64,000 bases of DNA from Undaria pinnatifida (Eukaryota; Sar; Phaeophyceae; Laminariales; Alariaceae), in the NCBI GenBank assembly GCA_012845835.1, contig JABAKD010000002.1:3391001-3455000 (forward strand), in the 5' to 3' direction. Of this stretch, positions 1-12,525 are shown in pieces (positions within the stretch are counted from its first letter, which is position 1; every line of letters begins with the position of its first letter). The notes under the pieces are model-generated. The model had not been told where the DNA came from. It was given only the letters and a program-made list of their open reading frames with translations, and did no database searches. The position numbers were made by a program, and so were the translations under genes.

Positions 1-1059
1 TGCGCTTATCGCCACGCCAATGCCACAGGACTTTTTCAGGCGTTGTCATGGGCTCTATCATATATATGCTATTACGGAGGACGATAGTAAATAGGACCAA
101 ATATTGCTAGTAAAACAGATGAATATATAGATTCTTGTATCCACCGTAGGTCCTCTTTACTAGGGTCCCCCGTAATAGTATAAATAGTGTCACGACAGGG
201 ACATGCCAGTGCCATGAAAGCGTCCGAGGTGTAAAGAAGTGCCTTGCCGCGCCATGGGGAACGCCACGGCGCGCCGTGGGGCTGGCGCAGTGGAAGCCGA
301 TGATAAAATATAGCAATATAATGCTTTTATCTGGCACACATTTTCGCAGGTCGTGGTATCTGTCGCGACACTGGAAAAAATCGAAAACAAAAGGTGAAAA
401 CCTGCTCACACGTAAATTTGTGGGAAGCATCACGAGTAGAATATTATTGCTGGGAGTAATGAGGATTTTTCAATCAGCCTCCACGGCGGAAATGTACTCG
501 TGACTGCATTAGGCCAAAACAACCCCAGATACGACACCCACTCAAGTCGAGCTCCCTCTGCGAATTATTGATGACCTTAGGAGAAACCGACGAGGAGAGT
601 ATTGTATCCCTATCTTGCTCGTGCATCTAGACAGACGTGCAGAAACAGACAGACAGACAGACTGATGCGAGTCCTGAAAAAGAAGCAAATAACTGGAGTC
701 TCGAACTTGTCTTGCCGTTTTCATTCCCAATATCTGCACCTGTACGTACTGCGGTACGCGGGCGAACCAATTAGGAAGAGGGTTTTATCAATCCTCAAGA
801 CCTATCTTCGCTCCATCTGCTTCAAAATCCTCATGAAAAGCAATGGTTTTCTTTCAGAAGGGACGTGGCAGGTATCCCGCGCCAATATTCAAATGTCGCG
901 ACTCATGATACTTCGTTCCGAGCATCGTGATTTGAATACTGTGAGCAAGACATATCCACTGTGAACAAGGCAGCTCGAACATATATATGTCGTCATTCAA
1001 ACTTTATTTTTTTCTGGTTAAATATACTTACTCTTCTCCATGTTGTACACGACATAGCG
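1..1059. other. No supported gene
   Basis: Short frames only (up to 120 codons), no recognised domain, and no repeat family recognised. Confidence 0.5.
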
Positions 1060-1467
1060 CAACGCTGCTGCCATCGCACGGAACGCGCTGCTGGCGGGCG
1101 GACCTAGGAATGTGCCACAATGACGAGCGGCAAAAAGCAGCATAAGTGACTGAAGCCACGCCAGTGTCGGCGCTGTTGTATGACACTGTTCTGTGGCACC
1201 TGCTGTTGTTGGGGTGTGGGCGTCTGTGTGTGTTTTCACGGTGGGATGCGCGATGCGATGGCTTCAAAATATTTTCACTGCGCAGTCAGACTCGCAAATT
1301 CAGCCGAATCGACGACTGCTATCGGCTGGATTGCGAGTGCAATTGCTCAGTATGGAAAGCAATGATTCCAATAAGCTATATTTCGACTGTGCAAGAAGCC
1401 CGATTTGGTCTTCAGTCGAAGAGGGCCTTTTTCGACTGACGCATCCGACTGCATAAGGATTGGCCTT
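1060..1467. mobile_element. Family H element, partial, inverted relative to the 48.7-kb copy
   Basis: The reverse complement of 1063-1180 matches 49020-49140 (CCGACACTGGCGTGGCTTCA versus CCGACGCTGGCTTGGCTATC). One terminus, CATCCGACTGCATAAGGATT followed by GGCC and TTA, is present at 1446-1469. The other end is missing. Confidence 0.6.
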
Positions 1468-1469
1468 AT

Positions 1470-3134
1470 GGATCCTGCCGACGAGTACGGCCAATATAAC
1501 ACAGGCAGGCGTGGAGGTAGTCCAAAACAGTACGTTAATCTTCTGCAGTAACCTTGCAGTACAAGTAGAATAGTGTCGAGAGAAAACGGGTTTTGATTTC
1601 GTACGCAGTTAGTTGGGCAAACGATGCATTTCTTTGAATAGGCGCGATCTCACAGAGCGGTATATGTCCATCATGGGTAGGAAAGGATATCAATCGGTGG
1701 ATGGACACACCAGTTCAATGCGAAGAAGTCAAGGAGACCTTCGTACCTGGTATCATGCATGATGATCCACAGTACTTGCTCACACGCCAAAATTGTTTCT
1801 TCACGATAATAGATATCATTACATTAAGTTCTCTGGAAGTCTATCCAGAAAAGTGTTACCATGTAACGCACAAGATTACACACCGCCCCGAACCGAAATT
1901 GAGAATCGCTTTTCTCTGAACCGGGGGGGGGGACACGCCCAACGAAAGCGGCGGCTTTCAGAACCTCTCGTCACTGTTTTCGTTTGGCGCGTTTGCTCGG
2001 CGTCGGCAATCTCTCCTTTGTCGACCAAACCAGCCTAGAAACTGTTCGAGGGACCGTGTTTGCTTGCGCATACTCTATATGTACCACGTTAACGGTATGC
2101 ATTTGTTCCCTAGCGGTGGAAATTGATGTCAACAAAGAAGACATCGATATAACTAAATGGCGTTCCAGCGGAAATATCCGACTGCTCGGTATTACTCACA
2201 GTCATGTCCGCCGTTGGTGAAGTCCACCGTCTTGACTGGCCATTCTGCCTGGGCCCCGACGATGAGGAGATACAACCTCGCCAGGAGCTTGGAAGATGGG
2301 GTGGTCCACATACTTCTGAAATATACGCTTAGATTCGGGGGATAGGACGGTGGACGAGCTAGGGACTTGGGCGGTCCTTCTTGGATATATGACGCGTCTA
2401 GCTCAGCGATGTGCCTAAGGCGATCACGGCCGTGGTGCTGCGGAAGATTTGATATACGACCAACACGGCCTGGAGAGGGTTGGTGTCGTGTCGGCGCGGC
2501 TTCTCCACCTCCAGGTATCTCGTGGGTTGCTTGTGTGGGGGCTGTGAAATGCTGTGGTCACCAACTGCGAGACAAGGGTGAAGTCAAAAACAATGGCGGC
2601 TCGCATTAGCTGTTGGCAGAGGCCACCCCAAGAACACCGGCTCTATTTTGGGCAGCGGCACTATTGCGACTAGGGGTACCATGGAGAGTATTCCAGTCTT
2701 GCCGAGCGATTTCACCGTGGAGCTAGAGAGAACTGTGTGGCGCAGCTTAACCGGCACTGTTGAAGGGGGGGGGGGCACTGCATACGTGTTGTATGTACTG
2801 TGTACGTTTTATCTGTGCTTTGAGTTTCGATTGGTCACGCGCCAGGACGTGCCGCTGTCGCATGCAAAACGACAGCAGAAAAAGTACATGCACGGAAAAA
2901 ACGGGGGGATAAAACGAAAAAAACAATTGAAAGATCCAGATTAAGATCCGGTGTATACAACCGTCTTTCGTGCCTGTGCTTGGACCTCTCCAATTCATGT
3001 GGGAAACCGTTTTGTACTATTAATATTAGTACCACCGTACTATAATATAATGACTGTACCCCCACCCACTGTTTTCAAGTAAGTTTGACAGTAGTGACGG
3101 GTGCAGTCGCACTTTTTCTGTGTTGTATCTTCGT
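1470..3134. other. No supported gene; weak coding hints
   Basis: A plus frame ends AVEIDVNKEDIDITKWRSS and IRLLGITHSHVRRW (stop at about 2218) after a TTGTTCCCTAG acceptor-like site. Another reads GSGTIATRGTMESIPVLP at 2650. Neither can be classified. Confidence 0.4.
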
Positions 3135-3385
3135 TATATACTATAAAAAATATAATGCACTCTCCATCCACCTGTGAGATCGAATTTTTTGTCGAAACTC
3201 GTATTTGCAAGCTGTGTGTGATACCCCGACCGCGCGCGTAATACGGGTTGTGTGTCCTCAATAAGGATACAGGTCGGCGACTCCTCTTGCAACTACAGTG
3301 TAGCTATCAGGGTCGACAGGGGGTGATGTTAGTCAGTCTATGCGCGGAAACTACAAAGCCCGTTTCTGAGGGGGACACAATACAG
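3135..3385. repeat. Unclassified repeat, inverted partner of 55530-55790
   Basis: About 250 bp match in inverted orientation. Landmarks are GGATACAGGTCGGCGACTCC, CTACAGTGTAGCTATCAGGG and GTTAGTCAGTCTATGCGCGG. A shorter related stretch (GCTTGCAAAGATGAG) is at about 18665. Confidence 0.75.
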
Positions 3386-3420
3386 TGGAGGGGGGGCGAT
3401 TTAAGAGCCCCTGGACGCAT

Positions 3421-3840
3421 GTATACCACAGAGGTGGCACTTTTCGTGTGAAAAGTTTTTTCTGAATGACCGGGCGCCTTAGCCCAAAATCGTCGGACAT
3501 ACATGGGCCTTTTTTTTCTCCTGGTTCTCGTTGTGTCCCAAGGCCATGGGACTTTTCATACGATATGTAGACTATACCTTCTTCATTTTGTTTTTGTTTT
3601 TCATCCTCCGGCGGATGGGGGGAAAAAAAGCTTAAGCTCACCACACTTCCACGTTTTTTTATACGCGTCGTGTGTCGATTTTAACTCAATTGCTTTCGCA
3701 ACCCAACGCTCTAGCTGGCGCACCCTATACCGGTTTTGTTTTTTTTCCCCGCAAATGGGTTTTTATGAGAGGTATTAAGCTCCCAAATTGAGGGATCTCA
3801 GAACAAGATGTAGTGGCGCACCTCCATCGTAGCACGCGAC
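3421..3840 (+). mobile_element. Family A element, left terminus degraded
   Basis: Family A landmarks in plus order: CCCAAAATCGTCGG, CTCGTTGTGTCCC, GGCCATGGGACTTTTCAT, TTAAGCTCCCAAATTGAGG, then the right terminus CCTCCATCGTAGCACGCG. An unrelated segment of about 110 bp sits near 3650-3760. Confidence 0.65.
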
Positions 3841-4743
3841 CCTCTCTGGTTAAAAGCCGGTTTTTTCCGCTCATATGTTCGTTCCGAGTCACCCCACAGC
3901 AAAGGGTTGAGCACGTTTTGGGATAAACGTTTTTTTCTGGCCTGGTGAGTTTATCCAATGATAGAGCTACCGGTATACGCTCGCGAGAAATTTAGGGACC
4001 TAGTTTATAGAGGTGTTAGTCGGACTGCGCGAGCGAATGCCTTTCCGAAGTCATTTATGCGTCGGTTGAGATGTGATGGGGTTCCTCGTGTTGGGAGCTC
4101 AGAAACTCCCACTGCGCGCCTAGGGTGGAATGGCTCTGCTTCTCTATTAATATCTCAGATTGGGTGTCGTGCAGGTCTTAGGTGAGACATGACGAGGTGG
4201 ACAAGCCCATTCGCCAATTTGACCGGCGTATAGACTCGGTTTCGCAAGCATTTTGACGATTTACACAATAGGGCCTCGCTTTTGTGCCACAGTAGCCCAG
4301 ACCTCCCGCAGCCCACAGCGTATATCTTGCAACGAAACCGTTGCATTGGCAGAAGAAGCCGCCCGCTGTCGCACCCATACCTTATACTCTGGTCAAAACG
4401 TGAACCACATCCGAAGCATTCTCTCTAGCATTACCTGCTGGCCTCCGTTTTTCTACAGGCACATCAGCAGAAAGTAAAACAAGAGAGAATCTTCTACACA
4501 ACAAGGAAGATCGAGCCCATATAGGCGTCGACTCGCTGACGAGTCTTATTATATCCGCCTTCATTCAGGAATATGCGGAGAGCGCCATATTCCAAGATCT
4601 TGGTCAAGTTTTCTTTCGTCCAGTCGTCAGCTTTGGTGTTGACCAAGCGTACCATGCCCAACCGGCACTACAGCAAGGAAACCCCCACTGTATTTCCTTA
4701 TCTCCTTTCAAAATGTATGATGTACGTATGTGCATGATCGTAG

Positions 4744-4905
4744 GTGCCGTGGACGGACACGACAGTGGCGACAAAGAAAATCGCCACGAAGACTAGCAGC
4801 GGCAATCGGGTGTGTAAGAAGTGCAAGCGCGATTTCGGACGAGATATAGAGCAACTGAGCCGGACCCAAGTGGAAACTCATGAACAGTCGCTTCAACACA
4901 AGTGA
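4744..4905 (+). CDS. Possible terminal exon of a plus-strand gene, CxxC-containing
   Basis: After a possible acceptor (GTGCATGATCGTAG) the plus strand is open for 53 codons to a TGA: VPWTDTTVATKKIATKTSSG, then NRVCKKCKRDFGRDIEQL and a His-containing end (VETHEQSLQHK). The Cys-x2-Cys and two later His residues could form a small zinc-binding motif. The acceptor is only moderate, no upstream exon was found, and a second frame is open over 4570-4796 in the same region. I do not recognise the family. Confidence 0.25.
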   Translation: MPWTDTTVATKKIATKTSSGNRVCKKCKRDFGRDIEQLSRTQVETHEQSLQHK

Positions 4906-5281
4906 GGACTTGTGAGGACAGCAGTTGTTGGATTCGTTAGCACAAGCAGTTTCGATGAGAAAATGAAAAACGTCAGCTGTGAGTAGGACCGATTGAATGG
5001 TTAAAACTCAACTTTGCAATCTGCGTGGTACATTAGATCTATGTTTCATTTACGATATGGTGTTTGTGAAATATACCTGGTTGTTAATACACTGCTTCAC
5101 AATTTTTACGGGAAGTCGTTCGCGCGTGTTCAGCAGTTTGGGAACTGCCACGCTGGACGTATTTTAGTCGCGCAGTGTATGAGGCTGCAGGCCTTGTCGA
5201 TGTGTGTATGTGAAAAGCAGGAGCAAACTCGCACTTTCTTTCCACGGCTGATCAATTAATTGCTATTGCTCATGTCACAAG

Positions 5282-5812
5282 TTGCATGTCGACCAACGTG
5301 TGTCGACAGGGGTGCTGGTGCCGCGGCGGCGGTGGGGAGCGGGCGCACATTGCTGGGGGTTTTTCGAGCCGAAGAGCGCCACGGACGGCGCGAAGGAGTC
5401 GCCGGTGTTGGTGGACAGTAGTAGCGGCGGGGGCGCAAGCGGTGATGCCGTCGTGGTGGCGACGGAAGTTGTGAGCAGGGGTGAGGGTGGTGCGGGCGCG
5501 GGCAGTGACGCCGACGTGGTTGTGACGGGAGTTATGGGCAAGGGTGAGGGTGGTGCGGGCGCGGGCAGTTTTGCTGACGTGGTTGCGACGGGAGCTGTAA
5601 GCGGGCTTGAGGATTGTGAGGGCGCGGGCATTGATATGGATGGTGTTTTCTCCGACGCTGCAGACGTGAATGGCCCCGCCGATAGGACGCTTGTCCACGC
5701 TCCCATCTACTGCGCGGGATCACGTCCGGCTGTCCGGGAGCCTGTTCTACAAAACTACCCATCAACGCTCCATGGTATTGGCAACGAGGAGTGTCGTGGG
5801 AGGCTCGGATGA
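5282..5812. repeat. GC-rich 63-bp tandem repeat, open on both strands
   Basis: About three degenerate copies of a 63-bp unit (for example GCCGACGTGGTTGTGACGGG near 5511, related copies near 5448 and 5574) lie in an open frame of 176 codons on the plus strand (Gly/Ala/Val/Asp-rich) and frames of 142 and 143 codons on the minus strand (Pro/Thr/Ser/Ala-rich, mucin-like). A unit length divisible by three keeps all frames open, so openness is not evidence for a gene. It could be part of a real repeat protein. Confidence 0.5.
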
Positions 5813-7539
5813 ACCTGAATCGAGTGTCTCTTCACGTGGTGCCAACTGCCTCCCGCGGCATCTTGGGCCCAGGCTGTGCGAGAACGGTGGAACAACCAGG
5901 GGGCACGTGCGCGCCGTGTTTGGACATCAAGGGCACGAAGGCTTACAGGGTTTCGTGCCCAAGCGCGGCGCTTGCCCACCATTGATTATTTGTGACATCA
6001 TTTGACCACCTTGCATTGACGCAAGGATTTACATACCTAAAAACAGCCTAAAGAACAGTTTGACATCCCTTGCCTTTGCGATATTGGCTTGCTTGCCAAG
6101 CCTCCTTGTTAACGCAAGAGTGTGCAGTAAACCATCCATAGGGGCACAGCCAAGAAACGAACCACCAAGGTAGCAAACAAAGCCGAAAAAAAAAAACAAG
6201 ATAAAGAAAACTTTTTTTGGGCCTCGGGGGCGGGGGGGGGGGGGGGGGGGGGGGCGGGGGTCAGGTGTGCGGGATAATTTTCCTTGGGCGCCCTCGGTGC
6301 CCTCCGTGAATATAGACAGGGAACTATAGCCCTTTAGGCACGCGATAAACAATGCCGAACGGTTGTCTTGAGGATGTTTTAGGGGCTTAATTCCCGTCAT
6401 CCCGTGTATGGCGTTCAAACAAAACGCCGTCAGACCGGGAACCCCTTCAGCATTCGATAGGGTAGGTAATCTAGTCATTTCGTGAAGCACTTTTGCTCCC
6501 TCTGTGAACCGAAAGCACACCTCACATACATCGCGCTTATCCACTACTATTGCGAATTTCCGCCTAAAGACGTGCTCGTAGACACGTTAACACTCTCCAA
6601 TGAAGGGAAATATATACGTTGCTCCGGCCACACACATACTCTACTCAAATTTCAAGAACATGTCCGTTAAACGGGGAAGCACGTGCCATGAAACCTACGT
6701 TATCCCTGAATATGCAGTACGCGGGCCTTTACGCGGACTATCCACACCACATTGGGCCTTATCGCCACCCGAGGCGTGCCTTTCAGGCTAGGGCCTACAC
6801 TCTACACCTCCATGCCCCCAGCACCAACCACGAAAGATGTCGGTGGACGGCAGTGCTCGCTTGTCCTTTTTTCGTATCTCACGTTTTACTGTTCATTTTT
6901 TGGGCAAGCGTGGTAACAGGTGTCGTCCCTTCCTCCCCCTGGTGCTCTTGCTTCTTGCGAGTCAATATCTGCACAACAAAAAGTCTCTACTACGAAGAAG
7001 CAGTAGATGCACGCGAAGGGTCTGTAACCAGCGACATCGACCTAACTTTGTCACGAGGATAACCCACAGAAAGCATCGGGGACGCCGCGTCTTAGCCTAG
7101 ACAGACAGCCGCGGCAAGGAAATCGAAAAATTGTTACGGTACGACGCGTGCACGTTTTATTGGCCTTGACGGGACAACACTATACACCGTCAACCGGCAC
7201 CTTTGTATCACGGAACAAAAACGAGGCGGTCCACATGTATACATACGTCTACGGCAGCAACGGAAAATATAAGCAGGAACAGATACATCATCAGGTGACG
7301 GCACTTACACCCTTTGCCGAACATTGTCAAGGCAAACATTTCCACGGTCGGACATGACGTCCAACAGTATCATAGTTATCGAGGTACGAAAAAAAGGGGC
7401 TCTGGACGTACGCAACAGGGAATTGACAAATGTGCCCCGGGGTGTACGTCTGCTACCACCCCCCCCCCGGGGAAACTTTGGCCTACTGCGCCCCCAAAAG
7501 ATATGCTCAGTATAAGGCATGCCAATATATGCGACCGTG
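5813..7539. other. No supported gene
   Basis: Contains a poly-G run at 6230-6260. Remaining frames look like chance. Confidence 0.5.
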
Positions 7540-8550
7540 GCGATCATAACATATAGGATACTATAACACTACCTGAGGGATATCTGCTGCATCTACTGTC
7601 GCCGGAAGGGTGTATGCTAGTTCTGTCGGCCATCGCTACTCGCTCGATACACGGGCTTGGTCGTGCTCTCTCCAAAATCCTGGATGAATATCTCAGAGCT
7701 TTGTGGGAGGCAGATTTGGGCGATTGAATATACGGCTGACTGATTGTACGATAGCCCCCACCAAAACCAGCGATTTTGTTTGACGAACGTGTCAAGGCTG
7801 CTCGACACAAGGAAGGATGATGCAGTTGAAAACAAAGTATCCGTATATTTTCTTGTGTGCAAAAGCCTAACGATCAACGACGTCGGGGTTTCGAGGGACA
7901 TCGTATTTCAGGAGAAACGACCGGGAGCTGATTTCGAAACCGGCGATTTCGTTATAGAAAATTTAGGGGGCACTACCGTAGAACGACTCGTCTATGGCTG
8001 CGACCGAAAGATGCTGTACCTGCCTAAGGGTGGTAGGTGCTGGTAGGGTGGTCTACATCATCGATACTTCCGTCGTTGGGGCAATAATTCCGTCGACCGT
8101 CGCCGTCCGCTCGATATACACGCGTGGTTGTGTTCTCCAAAAACCTGGACATCTTGTGCAGCGCATTTCTGGGGGGGCTCAGAAAGGATACAGCGCCCCA
8201 AAAACTGGAGAATGGAATGCTCGCTACCACGGGCGATTTTTGGTTCGGCGACTGTGGTGCACTGCACCTGCCTGAGGCTTGCCTTCAGCATCTACTGCCG
8301 CCGCGTGTGTGAACTGTTCCCGCGGTCCATCGCTCTCCGCTCGATATACAGGCGTTTGTGTATTGATCTAAAGTATGGATACAGCCAGTACTTTTTTTGG
8401 GGGGGGGCGTGTTCAGGCTAAAGCCTCCCCAAAGGTACAAAGTGCAACACACTCTACTACGGACGATCGATGCCGGCGACCGTGGGATACTGTACCTGCC
8501 TGTGAGGGTGGCATGCGGCATCTACTCCCGCAGGTCTAGCTTGCTGTGAT
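7540..8550. repeat. Family C: degenerate tandem array of an approximately 220-bp unit
   Basis: The motif GGCGACCGTGGGATACTGTA followed by CCTGCCTGAGGGTGG and 'CAGCATCTACTGCCGC' recurs near 7560, 8012, 8262 and 8484. Each is followed by a 'CCGTCGCTCGATATACACGC' segment. Spacing is about 250 and 222 bp; the first interval (about 450 bp) is longer because a family B element (7745-7991) sits inside it. Confidence 0.7.
7745..7991 (+). mobile_element. Family B inverted-repeat element
   Basis: Left end GTACGATAGCCCCC, right end GGGGGCACTACCGTAGAAC. Internal landmarks are GCGATTTTGTTTGACGAACG, GGCTGCTCGACACAAGG and AACCGGCGATTTCGTT. No coding capacity, so non-autonomous (MITE-like). It interrupts family C. 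Confidence 0.7.
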
Positions 8551-11500
8551 GGCCGTCATCAAGCGCCGTATCGTTCTTCGTAGCTTCTGTTTTCGGCGGG
8601 ACCTTAAGCGTATGACAGTGGGCCTTGAAAAATGCCCTTGATGTGTCAAGAGCATCAAAACAACGACCTTGGCGAGTAGTGTACCTCTCGAACAAGGAGA
8701 TCCATGACCGGCGGAGCTACTCCCCACTCATCTTGGCAGTAGATGCGGCAAAGAATCTTCCGGCGCAGGTCTGGTGTCTTGCGGTAGCCACCATCGTGCT
8801 TGGTAGCGTTATCATACTTCTTGTTTTCGGCGGCGCTTTGAAAATGAGGACGGGCCTCCGAAGAGCGAGGCGGCGGCAGCACATGCCGTAGACAGCCCTG
8901 AAGAAGTTCTGGTATCCGTACGGTCGCCGTGATCGCTCATGATAGCATGTATTAAACAAATCTGGGGACGCATAAGGCTACAGTGTGCCAGAGGGGGTCG
9001 CTAACAGAAGTGCCGCCGGGGGCGCATTTACCACTTCCCTACGCGACAAGTTTAGCCAACCAATCAGAGCTACACTGTACAATAAAGTAGCTTTGAGTAT
9101 CGCGTCGCACACGTAGAGAAGCAAGGACTTGCCAACAGAGCACCCAGTGGAGCACTGTCACGGCGCAATATGCTTCCAAGGTGTGGTGTACCAAGTATAC
9201 TGCTGCAACATGTCGCCGACGCTTTTATTCGTGCATAGGTTGGGATCAATGAGGCCTCTCTTCCGCGATCAGCCGGAGACTCTCACCCAGGGCTACGACC
9301 CCGGCGTTGATTCGATGGTAGGTAATCAACGCGGCACCTTGTCACAGAGAGTAGATACCCCGGTAAAATATACACGAAAAAAAATAAGACTGACGTCGTT
9401 GTCCGCGTGCCTCGCGCACAATGATGGGCGGGCGGGATGGTCTGTTTTCGCTAACCTCTGCCTAATCTCTCCAGCTGTTGTACGGGAGCCGACGATGCCT
9501 GTGAGATTTTCTTGCTTTTTCTGTACAGCTATCAGGCTTTTCTTCCACCCCGGGGATGGACTTCTTCCTCTCCCGGGGTTTGCTCCAAGATTACCACTGT
9601 AGCTTGAAGTCCCACGTTCTGCTCTCGGGGGGGCTTCGCCTCTTCGTTTCTTCTCGAGGGGGCTAAGACCAACGTCGATGACTTCGAACAACAAATCTGC
9701 CGATGCCGATAGGAGGTTCGAGGTAGGTACCACGCATCCCGTTTTCGAACAACGCCGAGTTGGGTCACGAGCCGACCAAGCGTCGACCGACTTCGCCGGC
9801 CGTGCTGCTCCCGGCCGAAAAGTTGATCCTCGAGTTGCATGCCGGCGGTAGCGACCTGTGACGTGCTCTGTGTGCTTTTTTTTTCATGTATTGACCCACT
9901 TGTAAGAAATGTTCGCGGTCACCCGGCCGAGGTTCAAGCGAGTTCCTTGCAAGCGATTTTCAAGCGACTTCAGGCTGGCGTGCGTGGCATTCTTTCGCGG
10001 AAAGATCTTACTTGCTGCGGCGCCGACCGCGTAGATACACGGTTTCGTGTGTCGAAAGGTGACCAGATGGGGGAGGGAGTGGCTCTCGCCCGCTCACGCG
10101 TGGGGCCTCCCACGAGCGTTTGCGCCAGCGACCGTACCGTCCATCTCATGATTGAAAAAAGAGTATGTTATCTTCTTGTTCCGTCGACCCCCTTGGCTGC
10201 TTTTGGCGCGGGTGGCGGCGGACGGGCTGTGTGCACACAGCACGAAGCGACACCAGTGTAGCACTGTGAAAAGGGTTGGCAGGCGTGCAGGCGGACGAGA
10301 ACGCATAGCACACTCCATGAGAAATGGAGGCGCAACGCTCTTATCGGAAGGGGGGGGGGTGCCACACCAGAGATTTGTTGCAACGCGAGGACCGGTGGGC
10401 GTTAGACGCGTACAAGTCTTACGTTCGGGTTCACAACAAGGATGCCGGCTGGGTAGCGAGGGTCATGGCCTGAGATCGGCTACGGAATTGTATATAGCCG
10501 GGGAAGGGCATACAGCCGGGGCTAGCTCGTCCACCACTAGTTCTGGGCGAGCGGAAGTAGACATAGCTATTGCTGACTACGGAAATGTGTCATGAGGTGT
10601 GCTTCCCGGCATTGGGCAAGAGAGTCAGGGGGGGGGGAGGATACGCAATGGTGCATCTGCAAAATTCTCGCCGACATCTAGATCTCGGCGGGCAGAAATA
10701 GACGTAGCTAGTAATATTGATACTATTAAAGGGTGATACTATTGTGTTCGCAAATTTACCACCGTAGAGCAAGAGCATTGGGAGAGTGGGGGATGCAATA
10801 ATACAGTTCTGCGAAATCTGTCCAACCCCATCGTCGAAGGCTGGCTGTGGAGAGGTCGAAAATCGCCAGTTTAGACGGGAATTGACTAGAGTTGCCGATG
10901 CTAGCAGGGGGTTGTTGTCGGTTCAGTCCTGAGGGGCTTTTATTTCCTACGCCCCCTTTTTTCCGAGCTAGGGACTACACGTGAATATGGTACCATATCG
11001 AAAGAATATTGGAAACCGCAACATTGCCGAGGAAGGAGAAAAAAAATGGCGGTTTCTAGGACGTAATTATGTAATAGGTTTGGCCAACCATTCTACGCTG
11101 TACAAGGTGGTCTTGCGAGTACGTCAGACATCACTCGGTAGCAAAGCGAGGCCTTGCAGCTTGCCAGCAGAGCGCGCAGTGGAGCAGCGTTCCTCTCATC
11201 TTTGTTAGTCGGTTGAAATTTATATTTGGCAACCCCCCCTCCCCCTTCGTATAATTTACCAACGCCGAGGTCTTGTCGCAAAACGCTCGCGTATATTCTA
11301 AAAGCTAACGATTGACAGTTCGTACCACGCTAAGCCCCAAAGCTGCGGACGAGCAAGCCAGCGGTAATACAACCTTTTTCTGTTTCCGACGGGTTTACTC
11401 CTTAAGAGCTTGTTCCTGCTCGGAGCTTATTTAATATTCGGTTCTGCATTAATATGAACAACATGCCACACTGTTGCTTAGGACATTGTTGGGGATCCTT

Positions 11501-11699
11501 TTCTTTGCGAAGAAGGCATTTTTGTAGCACATTCCGGTCCTTTTCCTCACGTTTTGCCCCTTTTTTTATTCATTTTCATTCTATTCTCGAGTGGGTTGGA
11601 CAATATCAGCCACGCGTATCCTCTTTCAAGCGTCGCATCCTCGATGCATAGCGTTGCTGCACCGCCGCCTATTATGAATAGACCACGGGTTGGTTCTGT
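8551..11699. other. Mostly unassigned
   Basis: No repeat family was recognised here. A minus-strand stretch at 9710-9540 (DLLFEVIDVGLSPLEKK) and an overlapping plus-strand stretch are both open; the strand cannot be decided. See also the fragment at 10372. Confidence 0.4.
10372..10473 (+). CDS. Weak coding fragment
   Basis: A short plus-strand frame reads DLLQREDRWALDAYKSYV then RVHNKDAGWVARVMA and a TGA. The composition is protein-like, but the frame is too short to classify and overlaps a longer, less convincing frame (10152-10595). Confidence 0.15.
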   Translation, partial: DLLQREDRWALDAYKSYVRVHNKDAGWVARVMA

Positions 11700-12076
11700 A
11701 GGGTACTCACAGACCTATACCGGGGGTAATTACCCTCTGTAATTACCCTACAGAGAGGCACAGACCGTTCTGTAGTATCCCCCGTACCCTACAGAATTAT
11801 TCTGTGCATTTGTATCATCCCCAGTACCCTACAGAATTATTCTGTGCATTTTGCACATCCCCCGTACCCTACAGAATAGTTCTGTGTGATGCTGTGATGC
11901 CTCCGTACCCTACAGAATTACTCTGTGACGTCCATTCACAATACCCTATCTGCACAGAAAGTTCTGTATCATCCCCCGTACCCTACAGAATTATTCTGTG
12001 CGTTTTGTACATCCCCCGTACCCTACAGAATAGTTCTGTGTGGTTCTGTGATGCCTCCGTACCCTACAGAATGTGT
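11700..12076. repeat. Array of palindromic ACAGAAnnnTTCTGT units, block 1
   Basis: Several units of about 40-60 bp of the form CCCGTACCCTACAGAATTAT followed by TCTGTGCAT. Each carries a 15-bp near-palindrome ACAGAA-nnn-TTCTGT. Spacers between palindromes are similar to each other, so this is a tandem satellite of palindromes and not a CRISPR. Confidence 0.85.
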
Positions 12077-12126
12077 GTACCCGGAACAATTACCCGCAGC
12101 ACGGGTGATCTGTGCATTACCCCGTG

Positions 12127-12134
12127 TGACGTCA
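12127..12134. promoter_or_regulatory. TGACGTCA palindrome (CRE-type bZIP site)
   Basis: A perfect TGACGTCA octamer, the consensus of CREB/ATF-type bZIP factors, sits between the palindrome array and the small open frame. It recurs at 13232-13239 in the second unit. Function is inferred only from the motif. Confidence 0.3.
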
Positions 12135-12270
12135 CGTCCGCGAAGCAAGCGGTAAGGTGAGTCTGCACACACACAGACACCACAGACACACAGACACAGC
12201 CACCAGCACAAACAGCAGTGTACGCCTACACGAACAGTGGTACACAGACAGATCTCGAGAGGGAACATGA

Positions 12271-12525
12271 ATGGTGCGGACCAAGGCAGCTTTTCCGCGA
12301 CCCCAGACACAAACACGCATGAACACCTACTGGGTAGAGATGGTGATGTTCCTCCACGCCAACTTGGAGCACATCCCCGGGTTCAAGGACATTCCCATTA
12401 TTGCCGCGAAGGATATTCACAAATGTCTGCCGCCACGGTTCAACGGGGGGGATGCTGACCTGGCGGCCGCTGAGGCCGCCTTCGACGTGATTGACAACAC
12501 CAAAACCGGGGACGTCGGCCTGTGA
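12271..12525 (+). CDS. Small open frame, duplicated unit 1 (84 codons)
   Basis: The frame starts MVRTKAAFPRPQTQ; a more likely start is the internal MNTYWVEMVMFLHANLEH at 12319. It continues IPGFKDIPIIAAKDIHKCL and ends NTKTGDVGL with a TGA. The composition and GC-rich third positions look protein-like, but no domain is recognised and there is no signal peptide. A TGACGTCA site lies about 140 bp upstream. A second overlapping frame (12237-12458) starts with MNGADQG after an in-frame ATG. Low confidence that it is a gene. Confidence 0.3.
   Translation: MVRTKAAFPRPQTQTRMNTYWVEMVMFLHANLEHIPGFKDIPIIAAKDIHKCLPPRFNGGDADLAAAEAAFDVIDNTKTGDVGL

Noticed and set aside
11700..12076. CRISPR-like array of palindromic repeats
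   Set aside because: Spacers are repeats of each other, not unique, and the sequence is eukaryotic with no cas genes.
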